Source: Reyranella sp.
GTDB taxonomy: Bacteria > Pseudomonadota > Alphaproteobacteria > Reyranellales > Reyranellaceae
DNA length: 64,000 nucleotides
Assembly (NCBI GenBank): GCA_019750135.1
Contig: JAIEOV010000018.1
Coordinates: 62,001 to 126,000, forward strand
Reading direction: 5' to 3'
Each line of letters opens with the position of its first letter. Position 1 is the first letter of the stretch. Made by a program: the position numbers and the translations under genes. Of the stretch, positions 15,804 through 25,025 are shown one piece after another. The notes under the pieces are model-generated. The model searched no databases. It had not been told where the DNA came from and saw nothing but the letters and a program-made list of their open reading frames with translations.

Positions 15804-17001
15804 GCTCGTCACATTCCTGCTGCTGGCCGTCGCGCTGGCGGCGGCGGCCTGCTCGCACCCGGAGCGCTTGCCGTCCGTGCCGCGCGCCGACACCGCTCGC
15901 GCCCTGCCGCTCGGCATTCCGAACGCGCGGTTCTTCGCCGATGCCGACGTCACGCCCATGATCCAGGAGGGCATGCGTTCGCTCAACAAGGAGGTGGCGG
16001 CCTTGCGGGCCGAGGGCAAGAACCCGACTCGGGCCAACCTGCCGACCGCCTACTATCTCGCGGTCTCCGGCGGCGGCGACAACGGCGCGTTCGGCGCCGG
16101 CCTGCTGAACGGCTGGAGCGAGACCGGCACGCGGCCGGAATTCAGGATGGTGACGGGCGTCAGCACCGGCGCGTTGATCGCGCCCTTCGCCTTCCTCGGG
16201 CCGCCGTACGACGCGGCCCTGCGCGAGGTCTATACGACCATGACGCCGGACCGGGTGTTCCGCGCGCGTGGGCTCAGCGCCGCGCTGTTCAACGACGCCA
16301 TGGCCGACACCTCGCCGCTGGCCGACGTCATCGCCAAGTACGCCGACGCCCAGATGTTCGCCGCCATCGCCCGCGAGTACAACGAAGGCCGCCTGCTGCT
16401 GATCGGCACCACCGACCTCGATGCCCAGCGGCCGGTGATCTGGAACATCGGCGCGCTGGCGGCCAGCGGCAAGCCCGGTGCGCTGCAGCTCTTCCATCAG
16501 ATCCTGCGCGCCTCGGCGGCGATCCCCGGCCTGTTCCAGCCGGTGATGATCGACGTCGAGCTCGACGGCAAGAAGTACCAGGAGATGCATGTCGACGGCG
16601 GCACCATCGCCCAGCTGTTCCTCTATCCGCCGTCGCTGGAGGCCAACCGCCTGCTGAAGCGCAAGCGCGTCGCCTACATCATCCGCAATGCCCGCCTCGA
16701 CCCCGACTACGCCATGGCCGAGCGCCGGACGGTGAACATCGCCGGCCGCGCCATCAACACCATGCTGGCGGCGAGCGGCCACAACGACGTCATGCGCACC
16801 TATTTCGTCAGCCAGCGCGACGGCGTCGACTACAACCTTGCCTACATAGGGGCCGATTTCACGCTCGAGAAGAAGGGCGAGTTCGAGCAGGCCTACATGC
16901 AGGCGCTCTACCAGTATGGCTTCGACCAGGCCAAGGCGGGCCGCGAATGGCACAAGCTTCCGCCCACCTTCGCGCAGCAACCCGCTTCGCCCGGTTACTA
17001 G
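15796..17001 (+). CDS. Patatin-like phospholipase lipoprotein
   Basis: A 401-residue lipoprotein: MRRLVTFLLLAVALAAAAC gives a lipobox with Cys19. The patatin domain starts with the oxyanion glycines of SGGGDNGAFGAG (about residues 91-102). The nucleophile Ser123 sits in GVSTGAL (GxSxG) and the catalytic Asp near 267 is in HVDGGT. It would hydrolyse acyl lipids at the cell envelope. Start codon and lipobox agree, and the gene overlaps the NHL gene, so the two are translated together. The substrate is unknown. Confidence 0.87.
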   Translation: MRRLVTFLLLAVALAAAACSHPERLPSVPRADTARALPLGIPNARFFADADVTPMIQEGMRSLNKEVAALRAEGKNPTRANLPTAYYLAVSGGGDNGAFGAGLLNGWSETGTRPEFRMVTGVSTGALIAPFAFLGPPYDAALREVYTTMTPDRVFRARGLSAALFNDAMADTSPLADVIAKYADAQMFAAIAREYNEGRLLLIGTTDLDAQRPVIWNIGALAASGKPGALQLFHQILRASAAIPGLFQPVMIDVELDGKKYQEMHVDGGTIAQLFLYPPSLEANRLLKRKRVAYIIRNARLDPDYAMAERRTVNIAGRAINTMLAASGHNDVMRTYFVSQRDGVDYNLAYIGADFTLEKKGEFEQAYMQALYQYGFDQAKAGREWHKLPPTFAQQPASPGY

Positions 17002-17061
17002 GGCGTGGACTCTCGCACGGACGCGATGGAAACTTGCAGCCGATCGAGGAGTGGAGTCGAC

Positions 17062-17244
17062 ATGGACAAGGCAACGATCGAACTGCTGGCGCGGCGGGCC
17101 GGGCTGGCCAAGGCGCTGGCTGAATTCCCCGACGATGTCGCCGCGGCGGCCAAGCAGGCGGGCGACGTCATGAGCAAGATCAAGCAGCCGACCGATCCGG
17201 CGGCCGAGCCGTGGCCGCCGATGAAGGCGGGGAGCGGGCTATGA
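17062..17244 (+). CDS. AtzG-like small subunit (DUF4089)
   Basis: A 60-residue helical protein starting MDKATIELLARRAGLAKALA, ending in a Pro-rich tail (ADPWPP-like: AAEPWPPMKAGSGL). Size, the hydrophobic-charged helix and position match AtzG-like proteins, GatC-like helpers that bind and stabilise AtzE-type amidases. The stop overlaps the ATG of the amidase gene in ATGA, which fits a fixed 1:1 complex. ATG 17062 with a nearby GGAG ribosome-binding site is preferred over the longer upstream frame. Confidence 0.75.
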   Translation: MDKATIELLARRAGLAKALAEFPDDVAAAAKQAGDVMSKIKQPTDPAAEPWPPMKAGSGL

Positions 17245-18650
17245 GAGACGGTCCGGTCGGAGAGCTGCATTGGCTCAGCGTCGCTGAAGCCGCTCAGGCC
17301 ATCGCCGACAAGGAGCTGTCGCCGGTCGACCTGATGAAGGCGCTGCTCGAGCGCATCACCGCGCTCGATCCCAGGCTCAACGCCTTCATACGGCTCGATG
17401 CCGAGGCGGCGATGGCGGCGGCGAAGGCTGCCGAAGCGGAAGCCGTTGCCGGCCGCCTGCGCGGTCCGCTGCACGGCGTGCCGGTCGGCATCAAGGACAT
17501 CATCAATGTCGCCGGCCTGCCCACGACCTGCCATTCCAAGATCCTCGTCGACAACATCGCCAAGGCCGATGCGGTCTGCGTGCAGAAGCTGCGCGGCGCG
17601 GGCGCCATCGTCATGGGCAAGCTCTCGACGCACGAGTTCGCCATCGGCGGGCCGAGCTTCGACCTGCCGTGGCCTCCGGCGCGCAATCCCTGGAACACCG
17701 ATCATCATCCCGGCGGCTCGTCGTCGGGCTCGGGCTCGGGCGTCGCCGCGGGCCTGTTCCCGATGGCGCTGGGCACCGACACCGGCGGCAGCGTGCGCAA
17801 CCCTGCGAGCTGCTGCGGCATCGTCGGCCTGAAGCCGACCTACGGGCTGGTGTCGCGCCGCGGCGTCTTCCCGCTCTCCTTCACGCTCGACCATATCGGG
17901 CCGATGACGCGCACCGTCGCCGACAATGCGCTGATGCTGCAGGCCATCGCCGGCCATGATCCGCTCGACCCGGGCAGCGCCGCCTCGACGAACGGCCACT
18001 ACACGGCCAACCTCGATCGCGGCGTGCGCGACCTGCGCATCGGCTTCGTGCGCCACTTCCACGAGGTCGACACGCCGGCCGAGGCTGAGGTCACGGCGGC
18101 GCTGAACCACGTCGCCCGCGCCTTGCAGATGGAAGGCGCCGAAGTGCGCGACATCCATCTCCCGACACTGACCGAGTTCGGCGCGGTCAACCGCGTCATC
18201 CTGCAAAGCGAGGCCTGGGCGATCCACGGCTCGTGGCTCAAGGAGCGGCCGGGCGACTATGGCCAGCTCTCGCGCCGCCGCCTGATGGCGGGCGCCTTCA
18301 TGAACGCCGGCGACTACGTGCAGGCGCAGCGCCGCAGGCTGGAGATGATCGCCGAGGTCGAGGCGGCCTTCCGCCAGGTCGACGTGCTGCTGTGCGCCAG
18401 CTCGATGGATCCGCCCTGCCGCATCGACCGGCCGGCCGACGTCGACCGCACCTATCCGCGCCAGGCGCGCACGCCGTTCAACGTCACCGGCCATCCCGCG
18501 CTCGCCATGCTGGCTGGCCTGTCGGTCGACGACCTGCCGCTGTCGGTGCAGTTCGTCGGCCGCTACTTCGAGGAGGCGACCCTGTTCCAGGTGGCGCGCG
18601 CCTGGGAGCATTCAGCCGGCACGGACAAGAAGCACCCGCCGATTGTGTGA
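17241..18650 (+). CDS. Amidase (amidase-signature, AtzE-like)
   Basis: A 469-residue amidase-signature hydrolase. The Ser-cisSer-Lys triad is visible: Lys85 in PVGIKDIINV, the cis-Ser in HHPGGSSSGSGSG near 160-162, and the nucleophile Ser184 in DTGGSVRNPASCCG. The region LKPTYGLVSRRGVFPLS also matches the family. With the AtzG-like subunit encoded directly before it, the closest functional model is AtzE, which hydrolyses 1-carboxybiuret, but the family also hydrolyses many amides and the GatA branch is related. The next gene, a Bug receptor, is convergent. Substrate is unproven. Confidence 0.88.
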   Translation: MRDGPVGELHWLSVAEAAQAIADKELSPVDLMKALLERITALDPRLNAFIRLDAEAAMAAAKAAEAEAVAGRLRGPLHGVPVGIKDIINVAGLPTTCHSKILVDNIAKADAVCVQKLRGAGAIVMGKLSTHEFAIGGPSFDLPWPPARNPWNTDHHPGGSSSGSGSGVAAGLFPMALGTDTGGSVRNPASCCGIVGLKPTYGLVSRRGVFPLSFTLDHIGPMTRTVADNALMLQAIAGHDPLDPGSAASTNGHYTANLDRGVRDLRIGFVRHFHEVDTPAEAEVTAALNHVARALQMEGAEVRDIHLPTLTEFGAVNRVILQSEAWAIHGSWLKERPGDYGQLSRRRLMAGAFMNAGDYVQAQRRRLEMIAEVEAAFRQVDVLLCASSMDPPCRIDRPADVDRTYPRQARTPFNVTGHPALAMLAGLSVDDLPLSVQFVGRYFEEATLFQVARAWEHSAGTDKKHPPIV

Positions 18651-19619
18651 TCAGTCGGGCTTCAGCCCGAGATCGCGGATGATGCCGCCCCAGCGGGCGG
18701 TTTCCGAGGCCAGGAGGTCGGCGAACTGCCTGGGCGTGCCGCCGATCGGGTCGAGGCCGAGCCCGGCCAGGCGCTCGCGCGTGGCCTTGTCGGCCAGGAT
18801 GGCGTTGAACGTCTGGTTGAGTTCGTCGGCGCTCGCGGCGCTCAACCCGGCCGGCCCCAGGATGCCGAACCAGCCGGTGACGTCGAAACCCGGCTTCACC
18901 GTCTCGGCGATGGTCGGCACGTCGGGCAGCACCGCCGAGCGTTGCGGCGAGGTGACGGCGAGCGCGCGCAAGGTGCCGCCGTTCAAGAGGCCGATGGCGC
19001 CGGACACGGTGTCGAACTGGAAGTCGATCTGGCCCGCCATCAGCGCGAGGTTGGCCGGCCCCGAGCCGCGGAAGTTGATGGCCTCGGCCTTGAAATCGAG
19101 CTCGCGTTGCAACAGCACGGCGGCCATCGCCGTCAGCGTCGCGCCACCGCCGCCGGTGCCGAAGTTCAGCTTGCCCGGCGCGGCGCGGGCGGCGGCCAGA
19201 AGGTTGGCGATGGTGCGGTAGGGCGAATCGGCCTTCACCAGGATGACGATGGGCGTCTGTGCCAGCGCGATCACCGGCACGAAGTCCTTCTGGCTGTCGA
19301 ACGGCAGGTTGGGATAGAGCGCGGAGGCCCCGGCGTGCCCGCTGCTCACCAGCAGCAGCGACATGCCGTCGGCATCGGCCTTGGCGACCTGGGTCGCCGC
19401 GACGGTGCCGCCGGCGCCCGGCTTGTTCTGCACCACCACCGATCGGCCGAGCCGCGCGCCGAGCTTTTCCGCTACGATGCGCGCCAGCGTGTCGGCCGGA
19501 CCGCCGGCGGCGAAGCCGACATAAAGGCTGATCGGACTGGTCGAGCGCTGCGCTTGGGCTGCTGTCGTCAGGCATGCCAAAGCGCCCGCAAGCGCCAGTC
19601 GGCGCGATACCCTTCTCAT
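18651..19619 (-). CDS. Bug-family TTT substrate-binding protein
   Basis: A 322-residue periplasmic receptor of the Bug (TctC) family for tripartite tricarboxylate transporters, which carry carboxylates and aromatic acids. A signal peptide (MRRVSRRLALAGALACLTTAAQAQ) comes first. Then follow the family blocks LYVGFAAGGPADTLARIVAEKLG, VVVQNKPGAGGTVAATQVAKA and LNFGTGGGGATLTAMAAVLL (shown in part), which line the ligand pocket. Bug genes are often present in many copies without TctA/TctB, as here. It lies downstream of the FAD oxidoreductase on the same strand, suggesting uptake and oxidation of one substrate under the divergent IclR regulator. Confidence 0.87.
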   Translation of the reverse strand: MRRVSRRLALAGALACLTTAAQAQRSTSPISLYVGFAAGGPADTLARIVAEKLGARLGRSVVVQNKPGAGGTVAATQVAKADADGMSLLLVSSGHAGASALYPNLPFDSQKDFVPVIALAQTPIVILVKADSPYRTIANLLAAARAAPGKLNFGTGGGGATLTAMAAVLLQRELDFKAEAINFRGSGPANLALMAGQIDFQFDTVSGAIGLLNGGTLRALAVTSPQRSAVLPDVPTIAETVKPGFDVTGWFGILGPAGLSAASADELNQTFNAILADKATRERLAGLGLDPIGGTPRQFADLLASETARWGGIIRDLGLKPD

Positions 19620-19641
19620 TGTTTCCTCCCTTGTCTTGTCT

Positions 19642-21276
19642 TCAGATCGACGGCGGCGGCCGGTAGCCGCGACGTGTCAGTGGGGTCAAAGCGCCGTAGC
19701 GCGGCCAGCGGATCGGCACGCCGCAGTCGCCGAGCAACGTCTGCAAGTCGGCGAGCAGCGCCTTGTCGGCGCGCACCGCGCGCGGCGGCACGGCGCGCTT
19801 GTGGGCGAAGGCGGCCAGCGTCCCGGCGGCCTCGCCGATGCTCCATTCGACGGGATGGACGCGATAGGCGCCCGACGTGACGCGCGTCGTGCCGAGGTTC
19901 TTGCAAGCGGGCAGGAGATTATCGACGCGCACCGGCAGCAGTGCGCCTAGCGGGATCTCGAACGGGAAGCTGTCGATGTCGACCGTGTCGCGCAGCCGCG
20001 ACGTGCTGGGATGAAGGTCGATGCGATAGGCGCCGATGCCGACGCTGTCGAAGAAGGACTCGGCACTATCGCGGCCGGGCCGTGCTGTCACGCCGACATG
20101 CTGCTCGAGCACGGTGAATTCGGCGCGGATGCGTCGACCTTCGCGGTAGTAGGCCTGCTTGGCGAGGCCGTCCGCTGTGCCCAGCACGTCGCCGCGCAGG
20201 CGCAGGCCGGGATAGCCCTGGCCATCATCGTGGCGCGGCGCCTCGGTCTGCATCCAGTAGAGGAACGACAGGCTGAGCTGGCGGGCATCTTCCAGCGCCG
20301 CCTCGCGCTGCTCGGGCGAAACGCCGAGCACGGGTTTCAGCCAGCAATCCATCTGCGGCCAGTTGGCCAAGGTGATGTCGCTGCGATAGGCGCCGTCGGC
20401 GAAGTTGCGCCGCCAGGCGATGCGCCGCGCATGCCACAGGTCGAACAGGTATTCGGCGTCGCTGTCGCCGGCGAACAAAGCGCGTTTCAGCGGGTGGTGG
20501 GTGACGTGGTTGCTCACCGTCCAGTCGAGCTGGCGGTTGGGCCAGAAGTCGAGCTTGAGGTCGCGGAACTCGGCGTAGCGCGCCGGCCGGTCGATCGTGT
20601 GGTCCTCGCCCGGCAAATGGTCCATGGCGAAGCACCAGGTGATCGCCTGCTGGTCGAGAGGATCGGCCTTGTCCAGCGCATGAAGCTCGCCGGTCTCGGC
20701 CTTCGACTCTGCGCCGATCACGTGCTCGACGTTGGCAGCCTCCAAAAGGTCGCCGGTCTCGGTGGCGTCGATCACCAGCGCCGCCTCAATCTCGACCGTG
20801 TCGCCCGTTTCGAGGTCGCGGAAGGAGAGCCCCGTGATGCGGTTGCGGTCGACATGGGCCTGCAGCAGGGCATGGCGCTTCAGCACGCGCAGCCGGCCGC
20901 CGCTTTCGAACGGCGCCAGCAGGTCGTCGATGACGCGCACCGCCACGCGCGGCTCGTGACAGAGCGTGCCGACATTGCCCATGCCGGGATTGAACGGTTG
21001 CCGCTGGCGCGCCTCGGCGGTGAGGGGATAGTGGCTGAAATAGTAGTCGCGGATGCGCTGGCGCAGCTCGAGGTAACTGCGCGAGCCGATGCCGTCCTCG
21101 ATCCAGGGATGCTCGTCGAACGGCACGCCCTGCGCCGTAAGCTGCCCGCCCAGCCAGTCGAGCGCCTCGACCAGGACGACGTTCCTGCCGAGCCGCGCGG
21201 CGGCCAGGGTGGCGGCCACCCCACCCAGGCCGCCCCCCACGACGACGATCTCGCTGCGTATCCGTCGGTTTGCCAA
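19642..21276 (-). CDS. FAD-dependent oxidoreductase (FAD_oxidored)
   Basis: A 544-residue flavoprotein with an N-terminal Rossmann FAD site IVVVGGGLGGVAATLAAARLG (about residues 10-30, shown without its final charged residue VVLVEA). It is followed by LDWLGGQLTAQGV, as in the FAD_oxidored/GidA-like group that also includes precorrin and secondary-metabolism oxidoreductases. AALVIDATETGDLLEAANVEHV is the second half of the nucleotide fold. It ends AGTLAAFAHKRAVPP in the usual C-terminal FAD block. No signal peptide is seen. It is likely first in a two-gene unit with the Bug receptor and is divergent from the IclR gene. Confidence 0.83.
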   Translation of the reverse strand: MANRRIRSEIVVVGGGLGGVAATLAAARLGRNVVLVEALDWLGGQLTAQGVPFDEHPWIEDGIGSRSYLELRQRIRDYYFSHYPLTAEARQRQPFNPGMGNVGTLCHEPRVAVRVIDDLLAPFESGGRLRVLKRHALLQAHVDRNRITGLSFRDLETGDTVEIEAALVIDATETGDLLEAANVEHVIGAESKAETGELHALDKADPLDQQAITWCFAMDHLPGEDHTIDRPARYAEFRDLKLDFWPNRQLDWTVSNHVTHHPLKRALFAGDSDAEYLFDLWHARRIAWRRNFADGAYRSDITLANWPQMDCWLKPVLGVSPEQREAALEDARQLSLSFLYWMQTEAPRHDDGQGYPGLRLRGDVLGTADGLAKQAYYREGRRIRAEFTVLEQHVGVTARPGRDSAESFFDSVGIGAYRIDLHPSTSRLRDTVDIDSFPFEIPLGALLPVRVDNLLPACKNLGTTRVTSGAYRVHPVEWSIGEAAGTLAAFAHKRAVPPRAVRADKALLADLQTLLGDCGVPIRWPRYGALTPLTRRGYRPPPSI

Positions 21277-21292
21277 TTGTTGCTTTCCCTTT

Positions 21293-21328
21293 TGTGCGCT
21301 CTGCGCTCAAATGAGCATCTAGCGCACA
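21293..21328. promoter_or_regulatory. Dyad in divergent promoter (candidate IclR operator)
   Basis: Inverted repeat TGTGCGCT (21293-21300) and AGCGCACA (21321-21328), perfect over 8 bases with a 20-base centre that itself holds the near-palindrome GCTCAAATGAGC (21305-21316). It lies in the 66-bp gap between the oxidoreductase and IclR genes, where an auto-regulated IclR protein would bind. No regulator was shown to bind it. Confidence 0.45.
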
Positions 21329-21342
21329 CAGGAGCACTGGCC

Positions 21343-22119
21343 TTGTCAAGCCGACCCATTCCGCACAGCCGCACCTTCGTCACGGGCTTCGCCCGCGGCC
21401 TCGGCGTCATCGAAGCCTTCGGGGCGGACCACAAGAGCCTGTCGGTCGCCGATGCCGCGCAGCGCACCGGCCTCGACCGCGCGGTCGTGCGCCGCCTGCT
21501 GTTGACCCTGGTCGGGCTGGGCTATGCTCGCATCGACGGCAAGCAGTTCGAGCTCACCGGCAAGGTATTGCGGCTGGGCTACTCCTATCTTGCGGCCTCG
21601 GCGCTGGACGTCACGCTGCAGCCCTACCTCGCCGAGCTGTCGGCCGAGATCGGCGAGGCCGTGTCGGTATCGGTGCTGGACGGCAACGACGTGGTGTTCG
21701 TCGCCCGCTCCGAGCAGCCGGGCAACCGGGTGGCCTTCGTCGTCTCCATGGGCATGCGCCTGCCGGCCTATGCCTCGGCCTCGGGCCGCGTCCTGATGTC
21801 GGCCCTGGCTGACGGCGAGGTGTCGGCCCGCCTGCGGGCCGCCCGCCGCGACAAGCGCACGCCGGCAACGGTCGTCAGCGAGCGCGAGCTGCTGAAGCTG
21901 GTGCGCCAGGCCCGCAGCGACGGCCATGCCGTGAGCTGGGAGGAACTCGAGGAGGGCCTGGTGGGCATCGCCGTGCCCCTCGGTAACCGAAGCGGAACCA
22001 TCGTGGCCTCGCTCAACACCAACACCAACGCCGTCCGGGCGCAGGCCCGCCAGCGCGTGCAGCGCATGTTGCCCAAGCTCAAGGGAATGGCCCGGCGCAT
22101 GGCCGAGGTCCTGCCGTAA
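21343..22119 (+). CDS. IclR family transcriptional regulator
   Basis: A 258-residue IclR-type regulator. The N-terminal winged helix-turn-helix (GLGVIEAFGADHKSLSVADAAQRTGLDRAVVRRLLLTL, about residues 15-55, quoted in part as SVADAAQRTGLDRAVV) is followed by the ligand domain with GEAVSVSVLDGNDVVFVAR, MRLPAYASASGRVLMSA and SWEELEEGLVGIAVPL. These domains match the PcaR/PobR-like branch that senses aromatic or carboxylic compounds. TTG 21343 is the best start because an AGGAGCAC ribosome-binding site is just upstream; no in-frame ATG exists nearby. It is divergent from the FAD oxidoreductase-Bug pair, the likely target. Confidence 0.83.
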   Translation: MSSRPIPHSRTFVTGFARGLGVIEAFGADHKSLSVADAAQRTGLDRAVVRRLLLTLVGLGYARIDGKQFELTGKVLRLGYSYLAASALDVTLQPYLAELSAEIGEAVSVSVLDGNDVVFVARSEQPGNRVAFVVSMGMRLPAYASASGRVLMSALADGEVSARLRAARRDKRTPATVVSERELLKLVRQARSDGHAVSWEELEEGLVGIAVPLGNRSGTIVASLNTNTNAVRAQARQRVQRMLPKLKGMARRMAEVLP

Positions 22120-22194
22120 GACCTAATCGCTCGATAAGTTCTTGTCGTCCGGGGCACCTTGCCGTCGGCGCTGGCAGGGGCAAGATATCCAACC

Positions 22195-23541
22195 ATGAGC
22201 TCCAAACGCCAACTGCGGCTCGGCGCCTTCATGCGCCCGGTCAGCATCCACACCGCCGCCTGGCGCTATCCCGGCGGCACGCCGGACGCCAACTTCAATC
22301 TCAAGGCGCTGATCCAGTACGCGCAGACCCTGGAGCGCGGCAAGTTCGACGCCTTCTTCATGGCCGATCACCTGGCCGTGCTGAACATGCCCATGGAGGC
22401 GTTGAAGCGCAGCGCCACGGTGACCTCGTTCGATCCGCTGACGCTGTTGCCGGCGCTCGCCCAGCACACGAGCCATCTCGGCCTGATCGCGACGGCCTCG
22501 ACGACCTTCGAGCCCGCCTACACCATCGCCCGCCGCTTCGCCTCGCTCGACCACATCTCCGAGGGCCGCGCCGGCTGGAACCTGGTCACGACCTCCAATC
22601 CCGACGCCGCGCTGAACTTCGGCATGGACGAGCAGATGGAGCATGCCGAGCGCTACGCCCGCGCCCGCGAGTTCTTCGATGTTGTCACCGGCCTCTGGGA
22701 TTCATGGGCCGACGACGCTTTCACGCGCGACGTCGAGTCGGGCATCTACTTCGATCCCGCCAAGCTCCATGTGTTGAACCACAAGGGCAAGTACCTGAAG
22801 GTGCGCGGACCGCTCAACATCGCCCGGCCCGTCCAGGGCTGGCCGGTGATGGTCCAGGCCGGCGCCTCCGATGACGGCCGCCAGCTCGCTGCCGAGACCG
22901 CCGAGATGGTGTTCGCCGCCGGCGGGCCGATCGAAGCCGGCCGCGCCTTCTATGCCGACGTGAAGGGCCGCGCAGCCAAGGCCGGCCGCAATCCCGATCA
23001 CATAAAGATCCTGCCGGGCGCCTTCACCATCATCGGCTCCTCGCTCGACGAGGCGAAGGAGAAGCGCGCCAGGCTCGACAGCCTGGTGAGCTACGAGAGC
23101 GGCATCGCCGCGCTGTCGATCGCCGTCGGCCAGGATGCGCGCAAATTCGATCCCGACGGGCCGTTGCCCGAGATTCCCGAGACCAACCAGAGCAAGAGCG
23201 GCCGCGAGCGGGTGATTGCGCTCGCCAAGCGCGAGAACCTGACGGTGCGCCAGATCGCGGGCCGGCTGGGCGGCTATGGCGGGCTCGCCATGATGGGCAC
23301 GCCGCAGATGATCGCCGACCAGATGGAGGAGTGGCTGACGACCGGCGCCTCCGACGGCTTCAATGTGATGTTCCCCTACCTGCCGGGTGGGCTCGATGAC
23401 TTCGTCAATCTCGTCGTGCCCGAGCTGCAGCGCCGGGGCATCTTCCGCACCGAGTACGAGGGCAAGACCCTGCGCGAGAATCTCGGCCTGCCGCGGCCGG
23501 AGAACCGGTTCTTCTCGGCGGCGGCGAAGGCTGCGGAATAG
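22195..23541 (+). CDS. LLM-class flavin monooxygenase (NtaA/DszA family)
   Basis: A 448-residue FMN-dependent monooxygenase of the NtaA/SnaA/DszA family (nitrilotriacetate, pristinamycin and dibenzothiophene-sulfone enzymes). Family blocks are RQLRLGAFMRPVSIHTAAWR at the start, FMADHLAVL, VTSFDPLTLLPAL, HISEGRAGWNLVTTSNPDA and NHKGKYLKVRGPLN. Such enzymes need a separate flavin reductase, which is not next to it. The ATG at 22195 is preferred; the upstream frame adds only 12 residues. A nested palindrome follows the gene. The substrate cannot be deduced. Confidence 0.88.
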   Translation: MSSKRQLRLGAFMRPVSIHTAAWRYPGGTPDANFNLKALIQYAQTLERGKFDAFFMADHLAVLNMPMEALKRSATVTSFDPLTLLPALAQHTSHLGLIATASTTFEPAYTIARRFASLDHISEGRAGWNLVTTSNPDAALNFGMDEQMEHAERYARAREFFDVVTGLWDSWADDAFTRDVESGIYFDPAKLHVLNHKGKYLKVRGPLNIARPVQGWPVMVQAGASDDGRQLAAETAEMVFAAGGPIEAGRAFYADVKGRAAKAGRNPDHIKILPGAFTIIGSSLDEAKEKRARLDSLVSYESGIAALSIAVGQDARKFDPDGPLPEIPETNQSKSGRERVIALAKRENLTVRQIAGRLGGYGGLAMMGTPQMIADQMEEWLTTGASDGFNVMFPYLPGGLDDFVNLVVPELQRRGIFRTEYEGKTLRENLGLPRPENRFFSAAAKAAE

Positions 23542-23546
23542 TCGCG

Positions 23547-23623
23547 CTGGGGGCGCGCCACTCCAGTGGCGCGTCTTCGTCGAGGCAAGAGATGATCGCG
23601 CCACTGGAGTGGCGCGCCCCCAG
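23547..23623. repeat. Perfect 27-bp nested inverted repeat
   Basis: Arms 23547-23573 and 23597-23623 are perfect reverse complements over 27 bases, with a 23-base loop. Each arm is itself palindromic: CGCGCCACT then CC or GG then AGTGGCGCG. It lies between convergent stops (monooxygenase and SGNH hydrolase). It can form one long or two short hairpins, so it may act as a two-way terminator or be a copy of a REP-like mobile palindrome. Confidence 0.8.
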
Positions 23624-23631
23624 CAAAAGAT

Positions 23632-24945
23632 TTACTTCGCCCTCCCGGTAATCATCCCGAGGTCGATCGCGTTGGCCATGGCGGCATAGCCGGCGCGGTT
23701 GGGATGCAGCTTGTCGCCCGGCCCGCCGGTCGAGGAGTTCGGCTGGAACTCGACCTTCACCTCGCCGGTTGCGGGATCGAGCGTCGCCTTGTCGAAGTCG
23801 ATGACGCCGTCGAAGATCTTGGCGGTCCGCAGGAACTCGTTCAGCGCCTTGCGCTTGGCGTCGACCTCGGCGCGGCCGTGGGTCGGCGTGCTGTTCAGTG
23901 CCGGCGTCAGCGTCGCCGCGAAGATCTTCACCCCCGGCAGCTTGCGTTTGAGCTCGGCGACGCCCTTGGTGTAGCCGTCGATGACTGTTTCGGCGGTGGC
24001 ATCGGCGGCGCCGAAGTCGTTGATGCCTTCGAGCCAGATCACGGTCGTGACGCCGGGCAGGCTCACGATGTCGCGGTCGAGCCGCGTCAAGGCGCCAGGG
24101 CCGCCGCCGATTGGCTTGGTCGCATAGTCGTCCGGTCCGACGACACGGTTGCCGCCGATGCCCTGGTTGACGACGACGAAGGCGTCGCCGTGGGCGGCAT
24201 GCAGGCGACGCGACAGCACGTCGGGCCAGCGGTCGTCGCCGTTGATGGTGGTCCCGGTCCCGTCGGTGATTGAATCGCCGAAGGCGACGATGACCTGGGC
24301 CTTCGCCGGCAGGTTCATGTCGATCTCGTCGAGGAAGTACCAGGAGGTCGTCGAATAAGGGAACGCGCTTTCGCTCGCCTCCTCGCCGTGCGCGCCCGAG
24401 CCGGGCGGCGTCAGGTAGGAGGTCTGCAATGCCTTGGCGTGCCAGGTCATCGGGCCGCTGTCGCCTACGACGTGGAAACTGACGGCGAGCTTCAGCCCCT
24501 TCAGCATCGGGCTGGGCGGTGTGGTGACGAACGGCAAGGCGACGGCATCGCTCACCACGCTCTGGCCGGGCGCCACCGTCACGCTCTTCTGGCCGCCGAA
24601 CAGGACCGGCTGATTGGTGTCCTTGATGAGCGCGGCCCCGCTCTCCTGCAGGCCGACATAGGCGCCGTCGAACGTCACCGGCTTGGTGCCGAAAGCGTTC
24701 GACAGCCTGATGCGCGTCTGCGGTCCCCAGGCGTCGGGCTTCACGATCAGTCGGAAGGTCTGGTCGCGGGCGCCCTGCTCGGGCGTCGGGAAGGCGAACT
24801 TGAGCTCGGGTTGCGCCGTCGGATTGCCGACCGGGTAGGGGCCATGCGCCGACGCCGTCCAGGTCGCGGCCCATTCGGCGTTCGCGGCACCCGTCGGCAA
24901 CAGGGGCGCGCAGAGAAGCGTCAACAGCGACAGCAGCCGTCTCAT
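23632..24945 (-). CDS. SGNH/GDSL-type exported esterase
   Basis: A 437-residue exported hydrolase. The signal peptide is MRRLLSLLTLLCAPLLPTG. An N-terminal beta domain (to about residue 170) precedes the SGNH core. Block I is VIVAFGDSITDGTG, with the nucleophile Ser; block III is IGGNRV; IWLEGINDFG matches the GxND block; and the Asp-His pair is in a LHPNRAGYAAMA end. This architecture matches bacterial SGNH lipases and rhamnogalacturonan-acetylesterase-like enzymes. The start at 24945 was chosen because the signal peptide follows; the frame is open 87 bases further. The substrate is unknown. Confidence 0.85.
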   Translation of the reverse strand: MRRLLSLLTLLCAPLLPTGAANAEWAATWTASAHGPYPVGNPTAQPELKFAFPTPEQGARDQTFRLIVKPDAWGPQTRIRLSNAFGTKPVTFDGAYVGLQESGAALIKDTNQPVLFGGQKSVTVAPGQSVVSDAVALPFVTTPPSPMLKGLKLAVSFHVVGDSGPMTWHAKALQTSYLTPPGSGAHGEEASESAFPYSTTSWYFLDEIDMNLPAKAQVIVAFGDSITDGTGTTINGDDRWPDVLSRRLHAAHGDAFVVVNQGIGGNRVVGPDDYATKPIGGGPGALTRLDRDIVSLPGVTTVIWLEGINDFGAADATAETVIDGYTKGVAELKRKLPGVKIFAATLTPALNSTPTHGRAEVDAKRKALNEFLRTAKIFDGVIDFDKATLDPATGEVKVEFQPNSSTGGPGDKLHPNRAGYAAMANAIDLGMITGRAK

Positions 24946-25025
24946 CGTATCCTCCGTATCTCCTTGTGATTGCGGCCAGTCTGGCGGCGATGGCGATCGG
25001 TTGGCAAGGACGCTACGTTGCATGG

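Noticed and set aside
20011..21342. Long plus-strand extension in front of the IclR regulator
   Set aside because: It is the antisense of the FAD oxidoreductase gene. The regulator has its own TTG start and ribosome-binding site at 21343.
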